A program made the translations under genes and the position numbers. Under the pieces are notes generated by a model that saw only the letters and a list, made by a program, of their open reading frames with translations, was not told the origin of the DNA and ran no database searches. A stretch of DNA of 64,000 bases, taken from Mycobacterium helveticum. Lineage in GTDB: Bacteria; Actinomycetota; Actinomycetes; Mycobacteriales; Mycobacteriaceae. The DNA lies in the NCBI RefSeq assembly GCF_007714205.1, contig NZ_VMQU01000008.1, forward strand, positions 1 to 64,000. Direction: 5' to 3'. Shown here piece after piece: positions 28,929 to 39,793 of this stretch (position 1 is the first letter of the stretch; each line of letters begins with the position of its first letter).

Positions 28929-28944
28929 CGAAGGGCGCCCGGAC

Positions 28945-29334
28945 TCAGGCAGCCTCTCCCGACGGACGGTTGACGTCCTCGGGCAGCGCCGCGCGAGCCA
29001 CCTCGACGAGCGCGCTGAACGCCGCCGGGTCGGTGACCGCGATGTCGGCGAGGTTCTTGCGGTCCACGTCGACGCCCGCGGCCTTGAGCCCTTGGATCAG
29101 CCGGTTGTAGGTGATGTCATTGGCGCGCGCGGCCGCGTTGATCCGCGAGATCCACAGCTTGCGGAACTCCCCCTTGCGCGCCCGGCGGTCGCGGTAGGCG
29201 TAGTTCAGTGAATGCAGCTGCTGTTCTTTGGCTTTGCGGTAAAGCCGGGAGCGCTGACCCCGATAGCCTTTCGAGGCCTTCAGGATGCTGCGCCGCTTCT
29301 TCTGGGCGTTGACCGCGCGCTTTACGCGTGCCAT
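28945..29334 (-). CDS. rplT: 50S ribosomal protein L20
   Basis: 129 residues, [19 protein letters not shown] onward with the L20 signature region [20 protein letters not shown]. Binds 23S rRNA early in 50S assembly. Third gene of infC-rpmI-rplT. The C-terminal SGEAA tail is slightly longer than in many bacteria. Confidence 0.98.
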   Translation of the reverse strand: MARVKRAVNAQKKRRSILKASKGYRGQRSRLYRKAKEQQLHSLNYAYRDRRARKGEFRKLWISRINAAARANDITYNRLIQGLKAAGVDVDRKNLADIAVTDPAAFSALVEVARAALPEDVNRPSGEAA

Positions 29335-29413
29335 GAGATGTTCCCACTCTCGTTCGGGTGTAACTGGTCAGGTGCCGGTGCCGGGTCGCTCGCGTCCCGG
29401 CCCGGCGCGTCGG

Positions 29414-29608
29414 TCAGCCGTTCAGCATCGATTTGACACGCTTGGTGTCGTTGGCTGAAACGGTCGTGCGGCCATCCAGCCGCCGAGTCCGTTTTGTCGA
29501 CTTGTGCTCCAACAGGTGCCGGCGGTTGGCGCGCTGGCGGACGATCTTTCCGGTCGCGGTGCGCCGGAACCGCTTTGTCGCCCCGCTGTGGGTCTTGGCC
29601 TTGGGCAT
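29414..29608 (-). CDS. rpmI: 50S ribosomal protein L35
   Basis: 64 residues, very basic, [17 protein letters not shown] to KRVKSMLNG, the full L35 signature. GGAAGAG precedes the ATG. It lies 39 bp after infC and 79 bp before rplT. Confidence 0.98.
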   Translation of the reverse strand: MPKAKTHSGATKRFRRTATGKIVRQRANRRHLLEHKSTKRTRRLDGRTTVSANDTKRVKSMLNG

Positions 29609-29647
29609 GTCTCTTCCGTTCTGCTGGTCTGCTGTCCGGGTCTCAGG

Positions 29648-30256
<609 letters not shown>

Positions 30257-30500
30257 GGGGCCTCCCTGGGTGGGCGTTGTCGGGTAGTCACGACCAGCGC
30301 CCGGGCCGTCCGGATCCGCCAGGGGAGAACCACACCACCAGCAAAAAAGCCCTGCTCCAGCAGGGCCCATGCCGACCGATCGCGGCGAGAACAGCCAAGC
30401 CGCCCGCGTCACCGCGGAACACGCACCGGAGGTGCCTGTGACCGGACCGCTGAGCCTCGTCAATTCTGCCGGCCAGCGGTGGGAGTGGGACTCCACTTAA
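30257..30500 (-). promoter_or_regulatory. infC operon leader (candidate attenuation region)
   Basis: The stretch upstream of infC contains no supported gene but does hold an intrinsic terminator at 30343-30366 about 90 nt before infC. This implies transcription that begins further up, is partly stopped, and is controlled by an alternative fold or by a ribosomal protein, as for L20/IF-3 leaders in other bacteria. An in-frame codon run upstream of infC has no family similarity. The lysX promoter must lie divergently beyond it. Confidence 0.6.
30343..30366 (-). terminator. Intrinsic terminator in the infC leader
   Basis: On the minus strand GCCCTGCT-GG-AGCAGGGC forms an 8-bp stem (30349-30356 with 30359-30366) followed directly by six U. 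This is a textbook rho-independent terminator, rare in mycobacteria, and it is placed before rather than after the operon. Confidence 0.85.
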
Positions 30501-30611
30501 CTTTCCAGGCGTTCGCCAGGATGGTCGCAGAGGTGAGTTTAGCAGCACCGGAGCCTTTCCCCGCACTTGCGCCTGTCGGTGGCCCGCACCCGCCGCCGAA
30601 GTCCGTGCGCC

Positions 30612-33600
30612 ATGCCGGGCGCTTCGCAAGGCTTTTCCAGGATTGAGCGAATATCCTCGCGGTCTGTGACTGTCGCTACGCCTCGTTCCGGCAGCCGGTC
30701 GACTTCCCGGTATCACTGGGTCCCGGCGGCCGCCGGCTGGACCGTGGGCGTCATCGCGACGCTGTCGCTGGTGGCCAGCGTGTCGCCGCTGGTCCGCGTG
30801 CTGATCAGGGTGCCGCGGGAATTCATCAACAGCTACCTGTTCAACTTCCCCGACACCAGCGTCGCCTGGTCGTTCGTCCTGGCGTTGCTGGCCGCCGCCC
30901 TGACGGCACGCAAGCGCATCGCCTGGGTGCTGTTGCTGGGCAACATGGTCCTTTCGGCGGTGCTCAATGCCGGCGAGATCGCCGCGGGCGACAACACCCC
31001 GGCCGAGATCCTCGGCGAAAACCTGGGGTTCGCGGTGCACGTCGTGGCGGCCGTCGTGCTGGTGCTGGCGTATCGGGAGTTCTGGGCCAAGGTGCGCAGC
31101 GGCGCACTGTTCAAGGCGGCCGCGGTGCTGGTTGTCGCCGAGGCGATCGGGATCGTGGTGTCCTGGGGACTGGTCGAGCTCTGGCCGGGGTCGCTGGCGC
31201 GCCAGGACCGGCTGCCCTACGTGGTCAACCGCGTGTTCGGCTTCGCCCTGGCCGATTCGGACCTGTTCAGCGGCCGGCCGCACCTGATCCTCAACGCGAT
31301 CTTCGGGTTGTTCGGCGCGCTCGCGCTGATCGCGGCGACGATCGTGCTGTTCCAGTCCCAGCGCGCCGAGAACGCGCTGACCGGGGAGGACGAGTCCGCC
31401 ATCCGCGGGCTGGTCGAGCTGTTCGGCAACAACGACTCCCTGGGATACTTCGCGACGCGCCGCGACAAGTCGGTGGTGTTCGCGAGCAGCGGCCGCGCCG
31501 CCATCACCTACCGGGTCGAGGTCGGGGTCTGCCTGGCCAGCGGCGACCCGATCGGTGACCGCAGAGCGTGGCCGCAGGCCATCGCCGCGTGGTTGAGCCT
31601 CTGCAAGGCATACGGCTGGGCACCCGGCGTCATGGGCGCCAGTTCGGAGGGGGCGCAGGCTTTTCGTGAGGCCGGCCTCAACGCGCTGGAGCTGGGTGAC
31701 GAGGCCATCTTGCGGACCGCCGACTACCGGTTGTCCGGGCCGGACATGCGCGGGGTGCGCCAGGCGGTCACGCGGGCCCGCAGGGCCGGGCTCACGGTGC
31801 GGATCCGACGGCATCGCGACATTCCCGCCGACGAGATGACCGCGACCATCGAACGCGCCAACGCGTGGCGCGACACCGCCTCCGAACGTGGCTTCTCGAT
31901 GGCGCTGGGCCGGCTCGGCGACCCCGCCGACGGGGACTGCCTGCTGGTCGAGGCGCTCGATCGCCAGGGCAAGGTCGTCGCGATGCTGTCGCTGGTTCCG
32001 TGGGGAACCACCGGCGTCTCGCTGGACCTGATGCGCCGCTCCCCGCAGTCCCCCAACGGGACCATCGAGCTCATGGTCAGCGAACTGGCGCTGGGCGGTG
32101 AACAGCTGGGCATCATCCGCATCTCGCTGAACTTCGCGATGTTCCGGTCGGCGTTCGAACAGGGCGCCCAGCTCGGCGCCGGCCCGGTCGCCCGGCTCTG
32201 GCGCGGGCTGCTGCTGTTCTTCTCCCGGTGGTGGCAGCTGGAGACGCTGTACCGCTCGAACATGAAGTACCAGCCCGAATGGGTTCCCCGGTACGCGTGC
32301 TACGAGGACGCCCGGCTGATCCCGCGGGTCGGCGTCGCCTCGGTGATCGCGGAGGGCTTCCTGGTCCTGCCGTTCAGCCGGCGCGACAAGGCGCACACCG
32401 GCCACCACCCGGCCGTGCCGGCCCGGCTGGTCGAGTCCGGGCTGCTGCACGCCGACGGGTCGGCACCCGACGTGAGCGGGCTGCGGCGCGCGGAGGCCGA
32501 CGGGCAGCGGTCGCACGGCCGCCTGCCCGAGCAGGTAAGGGTGCGCCTGTCCAAGCTGAAAGCCTTGCAGCGCAGCGGTGTTGACGCCTACCCGGTGGGC
32601 GCTCCACCCAGCCACACCATCGCCGCGGCGCTCGAGGCCGACGACCGGGAGACCGTCTCGGTGTCCGGCCGGATTCTGCGGATACGCGATTACGGCGGCG
32701 TGCTGTTCGCGCAGTTGCGGGACTGGTCGGGCGAACTGCAGGTGCTGCTCGAGAGTTCCCGACTGGACGGCGACGCCCCCGACTTCACCGGCGCCGTCGA
32801 CCTCGGCGACCTCGTCGAAATGACCGGGCACATGGGCTTCAGCAAAAACGGGACCCGCTCGTTGATCGTCCGCGACTGGCGGATGCTCGGCAAGTGCCTG
32901 CGGCCGCTGCCCAACAAGTGGAACGGGCTCACCGACCCGGAGGCTCGGGTGCGGACCCGCTACGTCGACCTGGCGGTCAATCCCGAGTCGCGCGAGCTGA
33001 TCAAGGCGCGCAGCAGCGTCGTGCGCTCGGTGCGGGACACGTTGTTCGCCAAGGGATTCATCGAGGTCGAGACACCGATCCTGCAGCAGGTCCACGGCGG
33101 CGCCACCGCCCGCCCGTTCGTCACCCACATCAACACCTACGACATGGACCTGTTCCTGCGCATCGCCCCGGAGCTCTACCTGAAGCGGTTGTGCGTCGGC
33201 GGCATGGAGCGGGTGTTCGAGCTGGGCCGGGCGTTCCGCAACGAGGGTGTCGACTTCAGCCACAACCCGGAGTTCACCCTGCTGGAGGCCTACCAGGCGC
33301 ATGCCGACTACACGGTGTGGATCGACGGCTGCCGCGAACTCATCCAGAATGCCGCCGCGGCCGCCCACGGCGAGCAGATCGTGATGCGGCCCCGCGGCGG
33401 CGCCCACGGCGCCGACCTGGAACCGGTGGACATCTCCGGTATGTGGCCGGTGAAGTCGGTGCACGACGCCGTGTCCGAAGCGCTCGGCGAACGCGTCGAC
33501 CCCGACACGTCCCTGGCGGCGCTGCGCAGGCTGTGCGACGCCGCGCACATTGCTTACCGGCCGCATTGGGATGCCGGCGCGGTGGTGCTCGAACTGTACG

Positions 33601-33983
33601 AGCACCTGGTCGAGGACCGCACCGAGCGGCCGACGTTCTACACCGATTTCCCGACGTCCGTGTCGCCGTTGACCCGGCCGCACCGCAGCCGGGCCGGCGT
33701 GGCCGAGCGGTGGGACCTGGTGGCGTGGGGGGTTGAGCTGGGCACCGCCTACAGCGAGCTGACCGACCCGGTCGAGCAGCGGCGCCGCCTGCAGGAGCAG
33801 TCGCTGCTGGCCGCCGGCGGGGACCCCGAGGCCATGCAGCTCGACGAGGACTTTCTGCAAGCCATGGAGTACGCGATGCCGCCGACCGGCGGGATGGGAA
33901 TGGGCATCGACCGCGTCGTCATGCTGATCACCGGCCGCAGCATCCGCGAGACGCTGCCGTTCCCGCTGGCAAAGCCGCACTAG
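30612..33983 (+). CDS. lysX: LysX: lysyl-phosphatidylglycerol synthase fused to lysyl-tRNA synthetase
   Basis: About 1123 residues. The N-terminal part is an MprF-type membrane domain with about six hydrophobic segments ([18 protein letters not shown] onward), then the cytoplasmic lysyl-transfer domain ([31 protein letters not shown]). The C-terminal half is a class II lysyl-tRNA synthetase: OB fold with [20 protein letters not shown], motif 2 [15 protein letters not shown] and motif 3 [13 protein letters not shown]. It lysinylates phosphatidylglycerol and so lowers surface charge, giving resistance to cationic peptides. The start is uncertain: in-frame TTG 30567, ATG 30612 and GTG 30666 all lack a strong ribosome site; the M. 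tuberculosis protein is about 50 residues longer at the N-terminus. Confidence 0.93.
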   Translation: MPGASQGFSRIERISSRSVTVATPRSGSRSTSRYHWVPAAAGWTVGVIATLSLVASVSPLVRVLIRVPREFINSYLFNFPDTSVAWSFVLALLAAALTARKRIAWVLLLGNMVLSAVLNAGEIAAGDNTPAEILGENLGFAVHVVAAVVLVLAYREFWAKVRSGALFKAAAVLVVAEAIGIVVSWGLVELWPGSLARQDRLPYVVNRVFGFALADSDLFSGRPHLILNAIFGLFGALALIAATIVLFQSQRAENALTGEDESAIRGLVELFGNNDSLGYFATRRDKSVVFASSGRAAITYRVEVGVCLASGDPIGDRRAWPQAIAAWLSLCKAYGWAPGVMGASSEGAQAFREAGLNALELGDEAILRTADYRLSGPDMRGVRQAVTRARRAGLTVRIRRHRDIPADEMTATIERANAWRDTASERGFSMALGRLGDPADGDCLLVEALDRQGKVVAMLSLVPWGTTGVSLDLMRRSPQSPNGTIELMVSELALGGEQLGIIRISLNFAMFRSAFEQGAQLGAGPVARLWRGLLLFFSRWWQLETLYRSNMKYQPEWVPRYACYEDARLIPRVGVASVIAEGFLVLPFSRRDKAHTGHHPAVPARLVESGLLHADGSAPDVSGLRRAEADGQRSHGRLPEQVRVRLSKLKALQRSGVDAYPVGAPPSHTIAAALEADDRETVSVSGRILRIRDYGGVLFAQLRDWSGELQVLLESSRLDGDAPDFTGAVDLGDLVEMTGHMGFSKNGTRSLIVRDWRMLGKCLRPLPNKWNGLTDPEARVRTRYVDLAVNPESRELIKARSSVVRSVRDTLFAKGFIEVETPILQQVHGGATARPFVTHINTYDMDLFLRIAPELYLKRLCVGGMERVFELGRAFRNEGVDFSHNPEFTLLEAYQAHADYTVWIDGCRELIQNAAAAAHGEQIVMRPRGGAHGADLEPVDISGMWPVKSVHDAVSEALGERVDPDTSLAALRRLCDAAHIAYRPHWDAGAVVLELYEHLVEDRTERPTFYTDFPTSVSPLTRPHRSRAGVAERWDLVAWGVELGTAYSELTDPVEQRRRLQEQSLLAAGGDPEAMQLDEDFLQAMEYAMPPTGGMGMGIDRVVMLITGRSIRETLPFPLAKPH

Positions 33984-34067
33984 CCGGGCGGCGACTCCCA
34001 ACGAGTCCACGGCGAACATTCGGTGAATACGTTCCAGCGTGGCTGACGATGGACCACAATCGTTCAT

Positions 34068-35546
34068 GTGACAGCGTCCAACCACGCCGCGGCGCAGCTG
34101 ATGGCAAGTGGCCACATCTCAGTGATGCATGGCTGGGTGCCCGTCACCACCCAGGTCGTCGCCGCGGTGATCCTGGCGCTGGCCGTCGGCCGGCGATCCC
34201 GGCGCTGGTGCACGGTGCGGCTGCCGGTGGCCGCATCGGTCGGCGGTGCGGCGGCGTACACGACGCACTGGTACCTCGCCGACCGCGGTCTTTCCAACGA
34301 CCCGGCACCGGCCGCGGTCTGGCTCTGGATCGCGTTGACGGGGATGGCCGCGGCGCTGCTCCCGCTGGGCTGGCGCAGCGCGCGCCGCTGGCGGCGCGGC
34401 GCGGCCCTGACGGCCGTGCCGCTGTGTCTGCTCAGCGCCGCGCTGGCGGTCAACCTGTGGGTCGGCTACTTCCCCACCGTGCAATCCGCCTGGAATCAAA
34501 TGGTTTCCGGCCCGCTGCCCGACCAAACCGACCAGGCCACCGTCACCGCGATGGCGGCCAAAGGCACCCGGCCGTCGCACGGCAGCGTGCTGCCGGTCGC
34601 GATCCCCTCGGTGGCATCGCATTTCAAGCACCGGGGTGAGCTCGTCTACCTTCCGCCCGCCTGGTTCGCCGCGAGCCCACCGCCGCACCTGCCGACGGTG
34701 ATGATGATCGGCGGACAGTTCAACACGCCCGCGGACTGGACGCGCGCGGGCAACGCGGTCAAGACGATCGACGACTTCGCGGCCGCGCACGAGGGCAAGG
34801 CGCCCGTGCTGGTGTTCGTCGATTCCGGCGGCGCGTTCAACAACGACACCGAATGCGTGAACGGGGTGCGCGGCAACGCGGCCGACCACCTCACCAAAGA
34901 CGTCGTCCCATACCTGGTTTCCACGTTCGGGGTCAGCCCCGACCGCGCGCACTGGGGCGTCGCGGGTTGGTCCATGGGCGGCACCTGCGCCGTGGACCTC
35001 ACCGTGATGCACCCCGAGATGTTCAGCGCGTTCGTCGACATCGCGGGGGACCTTTCCCCCAACGCCGGGAACAAGGCGCAGACGATCGCCAGACTGTTCG
35101 GCGGCAACGGCGACGCGTGGGCGGCCTTCGACCCGACCACGGTGATCACCCGGCACGGGCCCTACACCCGGGTGGCCGGATGGTTCGCGATCTCGGCAGA
35201 CGGTCCGTCGGCACCACGCCGTGACGTGGCGATCGCCGACACGGGCGCGATGCGCCTCGCCGGCCGCGACGCCGCCGCCAACCCGACCAACCAGACCGCG
35301 GCCGCCTACTCGCTGTGCGCACTCGGTCGCGCCAACGGGATCGACTGCGCCGTGCTTCCCCAACCGGGCCGGCACGACTGGCCGTTCGCCGACCGGGCCT
35401 TCGCGGCGGCGCTGCCCTGGCTGTCCGGCCAGATCGGCACCCCGGGCGTGCCGCGGACCCCGTTGCCCGGTGCGTCGCCGCCCGCTGTGGCCTCCGCCCC
35501 GGTGGTGGTTCCGGCCCAGCGTTCCCGCGGCGGCTCCACCAGGTAG
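34068..35546 (+). CDS. Membrane-anchored alpha/beta hydrolase esterase (Rv1639c-like)
   Basis: 492 residues. Four hydrophobic segments fill residues 20-150, followed by an extracytoplasmic esterase domain of the esterase D/mycolyltransferase type. The nucleophile elbow GWSMGGTCAVDL carries the catalytic Ser, an Asp/Glu is likely in the DIAGDLSPN region, and His is in PGRHDWPFADRAF. It starts with GTG after lysX, with an 84-bp gap, on the same strand. Substrate unknown; cell-envelope lipid or ester turnover is plausible. Confidence 0.85.
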   Translation: MTASNHAAAQLMASGHISVMHGWVPVTTQVVAAVILALAVGRRSRRWCTVRLPVAASVGGAAAYTTHWYLADRGLSNDPAPAAVWLWIALTGMAAALLPLGWRSARRWRRGAALTAVPLCLLSAALAVNLWVGYFPTVQSAWNQMVSGPLPDQTDQATVTAMAAKGTRPSHGSVLPVAIPSVASHFKHRGELVYLPPAWFAASPPPHLPTVMMIGGQFNTPADWTRAGNAVKTIDDFAAAHEGKAPVLVFVDSGGAFNNDTECVNGVRGNAADHLTKDVVPYLVSTFGVSPDRAHWGVAGWSMGGTCAVDLTVMHPEMFSAFVDIAGDLSPNAGNKAQTIARLFGGNGDAWAAFDPTTVITRHGPYTRVAGWFAISADGPSAPRRDVAIADTGAMRLAGRDAAANPTNQTAAAYSLCALGRANGIDCAVLPQPGRHDWPFADRAFAAALPWLSGQIGTPGVPRTPLPGASPPAVASAPVVVPAQRSRGGSTR

Positions 35547-35560
35547 CCGCCCGGAGTCGC

Positions 35561-35812
35561 ATGCCCGACGAACCTGAAGCCGTTGCCGGCGCCGGACACG
35601 ACGACGCCGGTGTGCCCACCTTCGAATCCGTCCGGGACAAGATCGAGGACCGCTACGCGACGTCGCTGGGCGCCGCCGAACTGGACGCCGAGTCGCCCGA
35701 GGGGCGATCGGTCGAGGAGCAGTACGCGCAGCGCAGCCGCGCGGCCGCCGAGCGGCTGGCGCAGATCCGGGAGTCGATGCGCGTCGACGACGGCGACCGC
35801 CCGCCGGGCTGA
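35561..35812 (+). CDS. Small conserved protein (Rv1638A-like)
   Basis: 83 residues, very acidic, MPDEPEAVAGAGHDD then a predicted helical region VRDKIEDRYATSLGAAELD and EEQYAQRSRAAAERLAQIR. It begins 14 bp after the esterase with GGAG upstream. The same small gene is found between Rv1639c and uvrA in M. tuberculosis. No known domain; cytoplasmic. Confidence 0.8.
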   Translation: MPDEPEAVAGAGHDDAGVPTFESVRDKIEDRYATSLGAAELDAESPEGRSVEEQYAQRSRAAAERLAQIRESMRVDDGDRPPG

Positions 35813-35814
35813 TC

Positions 35815-35889
35815 GAGTCTGCGGTCAGCGCGTTCGGATGCGACGAACGCCCGCGCCGGGTGCAGTTTCGGCGCGGTGACCGCAGACTC
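35815..35889. terminator. Inverted repeat between convergent genes (bidirectional terminator candidate)
   Basis: GAGTCTGCGGTCAGCGCG at 35815-35832 pairs with 35872-35889 (17 of 18), with a 39-nt loop that itself contains GC-rich complementary pieces. It lies between the ends of the plus-strand small gene and minus-strand uvrA, touching the uvrA stop, so it can stop both transcripts. Confidence 0.7.
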
Positions 35890-38803
35890 AGGCCGTGACT
35901 TTGCGCCGCCGGCCGGGCCGCTGCGGGGCGCGCGCGGGAGCACGGCCGACGACCTCGGCGAGGAACTTCCCGGTGTAGCTTTCCGGGACCGCGGCAACGT
36001 CCTCCGGAGTGCCTTGTGCGACAACGGTTCCGCCCCCGGAGCCGCCCTCCGGGCCCATGTCGACGATCCAGTCCGACGTCTTGATCACGTCCAGGTTGTG
36101 CTCGATGACGATGACCGTATTGCCTTTGTCGACAAGGCCGTTGATGACGTTCAGCAGCTTGCGGATGTCGTCGAAATGCAGCCCGGTGGTGGGTTCGTCG
36201 AGGATGTAGATGGTCCGCCCGGTCGAGCGCTTCTGCAGTTCGGCCGCCAGCTTGACGCGCTGCGCCTCGCCGCCGGACAGCGTCGGAGCGGGCTGGCCGA
36301 GCCGGACGTAACCCAGCCCGACGTCGACCAGCGTGCGCAGGTAGCGGTGAATGCTGCTGATCGGTTCGAAGAACTCCGCCGCTTCCTCGATCGACATGTC
36401 CAGCACTTCGGCGATCGTCTTGCCCTTGTAGTGCACCTCAAGGGTTTCCCGGTTGTACCGGGCGCCGCGGCACACCTCGCAGGGCACGTACACGTCGGGC
36501 AGGAAGTTCATTTCGATCTTGATCGTGCCGTCACCGGTGCAGGCCTCGCAACGGCCGCCCTTGACGTTGAACGAGAACCGACCGGGCTGGTAGCCACGGA
36601 CTTTCGCCTCCGTGGTGGCCGCGAACAGGGTGCGGATCTTGTCGAACACCCCGGTGTAGGTGGCCGGGTTGGAGCGGGGGGTGCGGCCGATCGGCGACTG
36701 GTCGACCCGCACCAGCTTGTCGAGGTGATCCAGCCCGGTGACCCGCGTGTGGCGGCCCGGGACCTGCCGGGCGCCGTTGAGCCGGTTGGCCAGCACCGCG
36801 GCCAGGATGTCGTTGACCAGCGTGGACTTACCCGAACCCGACACGCCGGTCACCGAGGTTAGCATGCCCAGCGGGAACGCCACGTCGATGCCGCGCAGGT
36901 TGTGCTCGCGCGCGCCCACGACAGTCAGCCGCCGGCGCGGGTCGACGGGACGCCGCACGGCGGGAATCGCGATGCTCTCCTTGCCCGACAGGTAGGCGCC
37001 GGTCAGAGAGTCGTTGTTGGTCAGCAGTTCGCTGTAGGTTCCGCTGTGCACGATCTGACCGCCGTGCTCGCCGGCCCGCGGGCCGATGTCGACGACCCAG
37101 TCGGCGTGGGCGATGGTGTCCTCGTCGTGCTCGACCACGATCAACGTGTTCCCCAAATCCCTTAAGCGGGTGAGGGTTTCGATGAGTCGACGGTTGTCGC
37201 GCTGATGCAGCCCGATGGACGGCTCGTCGAGCACGTAGAGCACCCCCACCAGGCCGGACCCGATCTGGGTGGCCAGCCGGATGCGTTGGGCCTCGCCGCC
37301 CGACAGCGTCGCCGCCGCCCGCGACAGCGACAGGTACTCCAGCCCGACGTCGAGCAAAAAACCCAGCCGCGACTGGATTTCCTTGAGCACCTGCCCGGCG
37401 ATCGCCCGCTCCCGCGGGCCCAGGGTGAGGCGCTGAAGAAAATCCGCGCACTCGGAGATCGACAGCGCGCAGACCTCGGCGATCGACTTGGCACCACCCT
37501 CCCCTGCGGCCAGTGTCACCGCGAGGATCTCCGGCTTGAGCCGGGTGCCCTCGCACTCCGGGCAGGGCACGTCACGCATGAAGCCCTCGTAGCGCTCCTT
37601 CATCTGCTCGGATTCCGTCTGCGCCATCTTGCGCTGCAGGAACGCCAGCACGCCTTCGAAATCGGCGTAGTACGAACGGGTACGGCCGTAGCGGTTGCGG
37701 TAGCGCACGTGCACCTGGTGGTCGGAACCCTCCAGAATCGCCTTGCGCGCCTTGGCCGGCAGTTTGCGCCACGGGGTGTCGACGTCGAAGCCGAGCTCCT
37801 CGCCGAGCCCGGCCATCATCCGGGTGAAGTACTCCGCGGTGTGACCCGCCGACCACGGCGCCACCGCGCCCTCGGCCAGCGTGCGGTCCGGATCCGGGAT
37901 CACCAGCTCGGGGTCGACCTCCTTGCGGATACCCAGGCCGCTGCACTCGGGGCACGCCCCGTAGGGCGAGTTGAACGAGAACGACCGCGGCTCCAGGTCG
38001 TCGACCGCCAGCGCGTGCCCGTTGGGGCAGGCCAGCTTCTCGGAGAACCGCTGCTCGCGGGGGCGGTCGTGTTCATGGGCCCGATCATCGGGGAACTCCA
38101 GCACCACGATGCCGTCGGCCAGGTTCAGCGCCGTCTCCACCGAGTCGGTGAGCCGCTGCTTGGCGCCGGCCTTGACGGTGAGACGGTCCACCACCACCTC
38201 GATGTCGTGCTTCTCCTGCTTCTTCAGCTTCGGCGGATCGGTCAGCGGATGCACCACGCCGTCGACCCGCACCCGGCTGTAGCCCTGGGCGTTGAGCTTC
38301 TCGAACAGGTCGGCGAACTCGCCCTTGCGGGTGCGCACCACCGGAGCGAGCACCAGGAACCGGGTGCCCTCCGGCATCGCCAGGACCTGGTCGACGATTT
38401 GCTGCGGGGTCTGGCGGGCGATCCGCTCCCCGCAGACCGGGCAGTGCGGCGTGCCGGCGCGCGCGTACAGCAGCCGCAGGTAGTCGTACACCTCGGTGAT
38501 CGTCCCGACCGTCGACCGCGGGTTGCGGTTGGTCGACTTCTGGTCGATCGACACCGCCGGGGAAAGGCCCTCGATGAAGTCGACGTCCGGCTTGTCCATC
38601 TGGCCCAGGAACTGGCGGGCGTAGGCCGACAGCGACTCCACGTAGCGGCGCTGCCCCTCGGCGAAGATCGTGTCGAACGCCAGCGACGACTTGCCCGACC
38701 CGGACAGCCCGGTGAACACGATCAGCGCGTCGCGGGGCAGGTCGAGGTCGACGCCACGCAGGTTGTGCTCGCGGGCGCCCTTGACGATCAGGCGTTCAGC
38801 CAC
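35888..38803 (-). CDS. uvrA: Excinuclease ABC subunit A
   Basis: 971 residues, DNA-damage recognition ATPase of nucleotide excision repair. Two ABC cassettes: Walker [10 protein letters not shown] at 32-40 and GVSGSGKST in the second half; ABC signatures LSGGEAQRI and LSGGEAQRV; zinc-finger cysteines in CPVCGERI..., CPECSGLG and [10 protein letters not shown]...CEVCRG. GTG start at 38803 with AAGGAAAGGGG upstream. A basic tail [10 protein letters not shown] ends it. No LexA box (TCGAAC-N4-GTTCGA) was seen within 200 bp. Confidence 0.98.
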   Translation of the reverse strand: MAERLIVKGAREHNLRGVDLDLPRDALIVFTGLSGSGKSSLAFDTIFAEGQRRYVESLSAYARQFLGQMDKPDVDFIEGLSPAVSIDQKSTNRNPRSTVGTITEVYDYLRLLYARAGTPHCPVCGERIARQTPQQIVDQVLAMPEGTRFLVLAPVVRTRKGEFADLFEKLNAQGYSRVRVDGVVHPLTDPPKLKKQEKHDIEVVVDRLTVKAGAKQRLTDSVETALNLADGIVVLEFPDDRAHEHDRPREQRFSEKLACPNGHALAVDDLEPRSFSFNSPYGACPECSGLGIRKEVDPELVIPDPDRTLAEGAVAPWSAGHTAEYFTRMMAGLGEELGFDVDTPWRKLPAKARKAILEGSDHQVHVRYRNRYGRTRSYYADFEGVLAFLQRKMAQTESEQMKERYEGFMRDVPCPECEGTRLKPEILAVTLAAGEGGAKSIAEVCALSISECADFLQRLTLGPRERAIAGQVLKEIQSRLGFLLDVGLEYLSLSRAAATLSGGEAQRIRLATQIGSGLVGVLYVLDEPSIGLHQRDNRRLIETLTRLRDLGNTLIVVEHDEDTIAHADWVVDIGPRAGEHGGQIVHSGTYSELLTNNDSLTGAYLSGKESIAIPAVRRPVDPRRRLTVVGAREHNLRGIDVAFPLGMLTSVTGVSGSGKSTLVNDILAAVLANRLNGARQVPGRHTRVTGLDHLDKLVRVDQSPIGRTPRSNPATYTGVFDKIRTLFAATTEAKVRGYQPGRFSFNVKGGRCEACTGDGTIKIEMNFLPDVYVPCEVCRGARYNRETLEVHYKGKTIAEVLDMSIEEAAEFFEPISSIHRYLRTLVDVGLGYVRLGQPAPTLSGGEAQRVKLAAELQKRSTGRTIYILDEPTTGLHFDDIRKLLNVINGLVDKGNTVIVIEHNLDVIKTSDWIVDMGPEGGSGGGTVVAQGTPEDVAAVPESYTGKFLAEVVGRAPARAPQRPGRRRKVTA

Positions 38804-39023
38804 ACTGCCCCTTTCCTTGCCACGAGGCGTTTACTGCGCACGGCGCGATCCATGCTATGCGCCCACGCCGACATGCAGCGCCGGACCCGTACCGCGGTAA
38901 GTGCGGGGGCGCGCGACAGATTTGTAGGCAGTGGTTGTTGATCTTGATTTTCGGTCGGTCATGTCTCTCGACTTCGCGCTTGGCATCTCGGTGCGTATTC
39001 CTGACGGCTGTAGCCGACCACCA

Positions 39024-39419
39024 TCAGTCCAGCGCCGTTTGGACGCCCGTGTGCCCAAAGTCGTTGCCTTTCCGCAGCAGCGGCTCGCGTCTGTCGATCG
39101 CCAGGGCATAGGAGATGCAATCGCCGAAGTCCAATCCCGCGGGGTGGCCGCTGCCATTGCCGAAATCTGCGTATGCCCGGCGGGCCAGGTGTGCCTGATG
39201 TTCGGTCACCGGTTCGATGATGAAATCGGCTTCGCCGATGAGGTCGTCGAGGCCTCTGCTAACGACCGGGTCACGCTGGGAGTCCAGGACTATCCCGCAT
39301 TCGAGGTAGCTAACTGCAGACAGTCTGCGTGTATCGGCAGTGGTGATCGCGGCAGCGTAGACCGCGGCGTCGTGCTCTTCCCTCAGAATCGCAGTGATCG
39401 CCGACGTGTCGACGATCAC
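39024..39419 (-). CDS. vapC: VapC toxin, PIN-domain ribonuclease
   Basis: 131 residues. PIN acidic residues D4 (MIVDTSA), E40 (SYLECG), D97 and D100 ([12 protein letters not shown]) are all present, so it should be an active RNase. GTG start overlaps the vapB stop by 4 bp. It most resembles VapC28/30-type toxins, but the RNA target cannot be told. Confidence 0.92.
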   Translation of the reverse strand: MIVDTSAITAILREEHDAAVYAAAITTADTRRLSAVSYLECGIVLDSQRDPVVSRGLDDLIGEADFIIEPVTEHQAHLARRAYADFGNGSGHPAGLDFGDCISYALAIDRREPLLRKGNDFGHTGVQTALD

Positions 39420-39676
39420 GCCGGCAGACCTCGCCTGTCATAGAGCAGAGCAGCGTGGTCGAGCCGCTTTGACTCTGGGCTCATCGATTCTGGGCTCATC
39501 CGGGTCGCGGTCTTATGGCCGATGGCCAAGAGCCGGGTGGTGAGATCGTCGCTCTGCAGTCTGGCCAGGCGCTCGTTCACCGCAATCGCCACCGCCTGAG
39601 CTTGAGATTCACCGGTGATTTTCGCGATCTGCTTGACCGCCCGGTGCACTGACGGATCTTTGATGTTCAGCGCCAC
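39416..39676 (-). CDS. vapB: VapB antitoxin
   Basis: 86 residues; N-terminal AbrB/RHH-like segment [23 protein letters not shown] typical of Rv0623-type VapB, and a C-terminal tail that should wrap the toxin. It contains a short tandem duplication, [10 protein letters not shown], from two 15-bp copies (39471-39485, 39486-39500; one mismatch). GTG start with AAAGG 7 nt before. First gene of the pair, coupled to vapC. Confidence 0.88.
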   Translation of the reverse strand: MALNIKDPSVHRAVKQIAKITGESQAQAVAIAVNERLARLQSDDLTTRLLAIGHKTATRMSPESMSPESKRLDHAALLYDRRGLPA

Positions 39677-39793
39677 ATTGGTACCTTTCTACCCCGGCAA
39701 TGGCACCGGCATCACAGAGTACGGCTGGGCACTGCCAGCCTAAGCTCGTGGCCGTCGGCGCGGCTGGGCCTGGCGCGACATAGAGTGGCCGGC

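Noticed and set aside
30288..34115. 1275-codon frame opposite lysX
   Set aside because: Shadow of lysX; no motif, and it crosses the infC leader.
35888..38860. SOS (LexA) box before uvrA, or before uvrB
   Set aside because: No TCGAAC-N4-GTTCGA-like site was found upstream of either gene.
38804..39023. Small ORFs between uvrA and vapC
   Set aside because: Short frames without ribosome sites or similarity; nothing else recognised in the gap.
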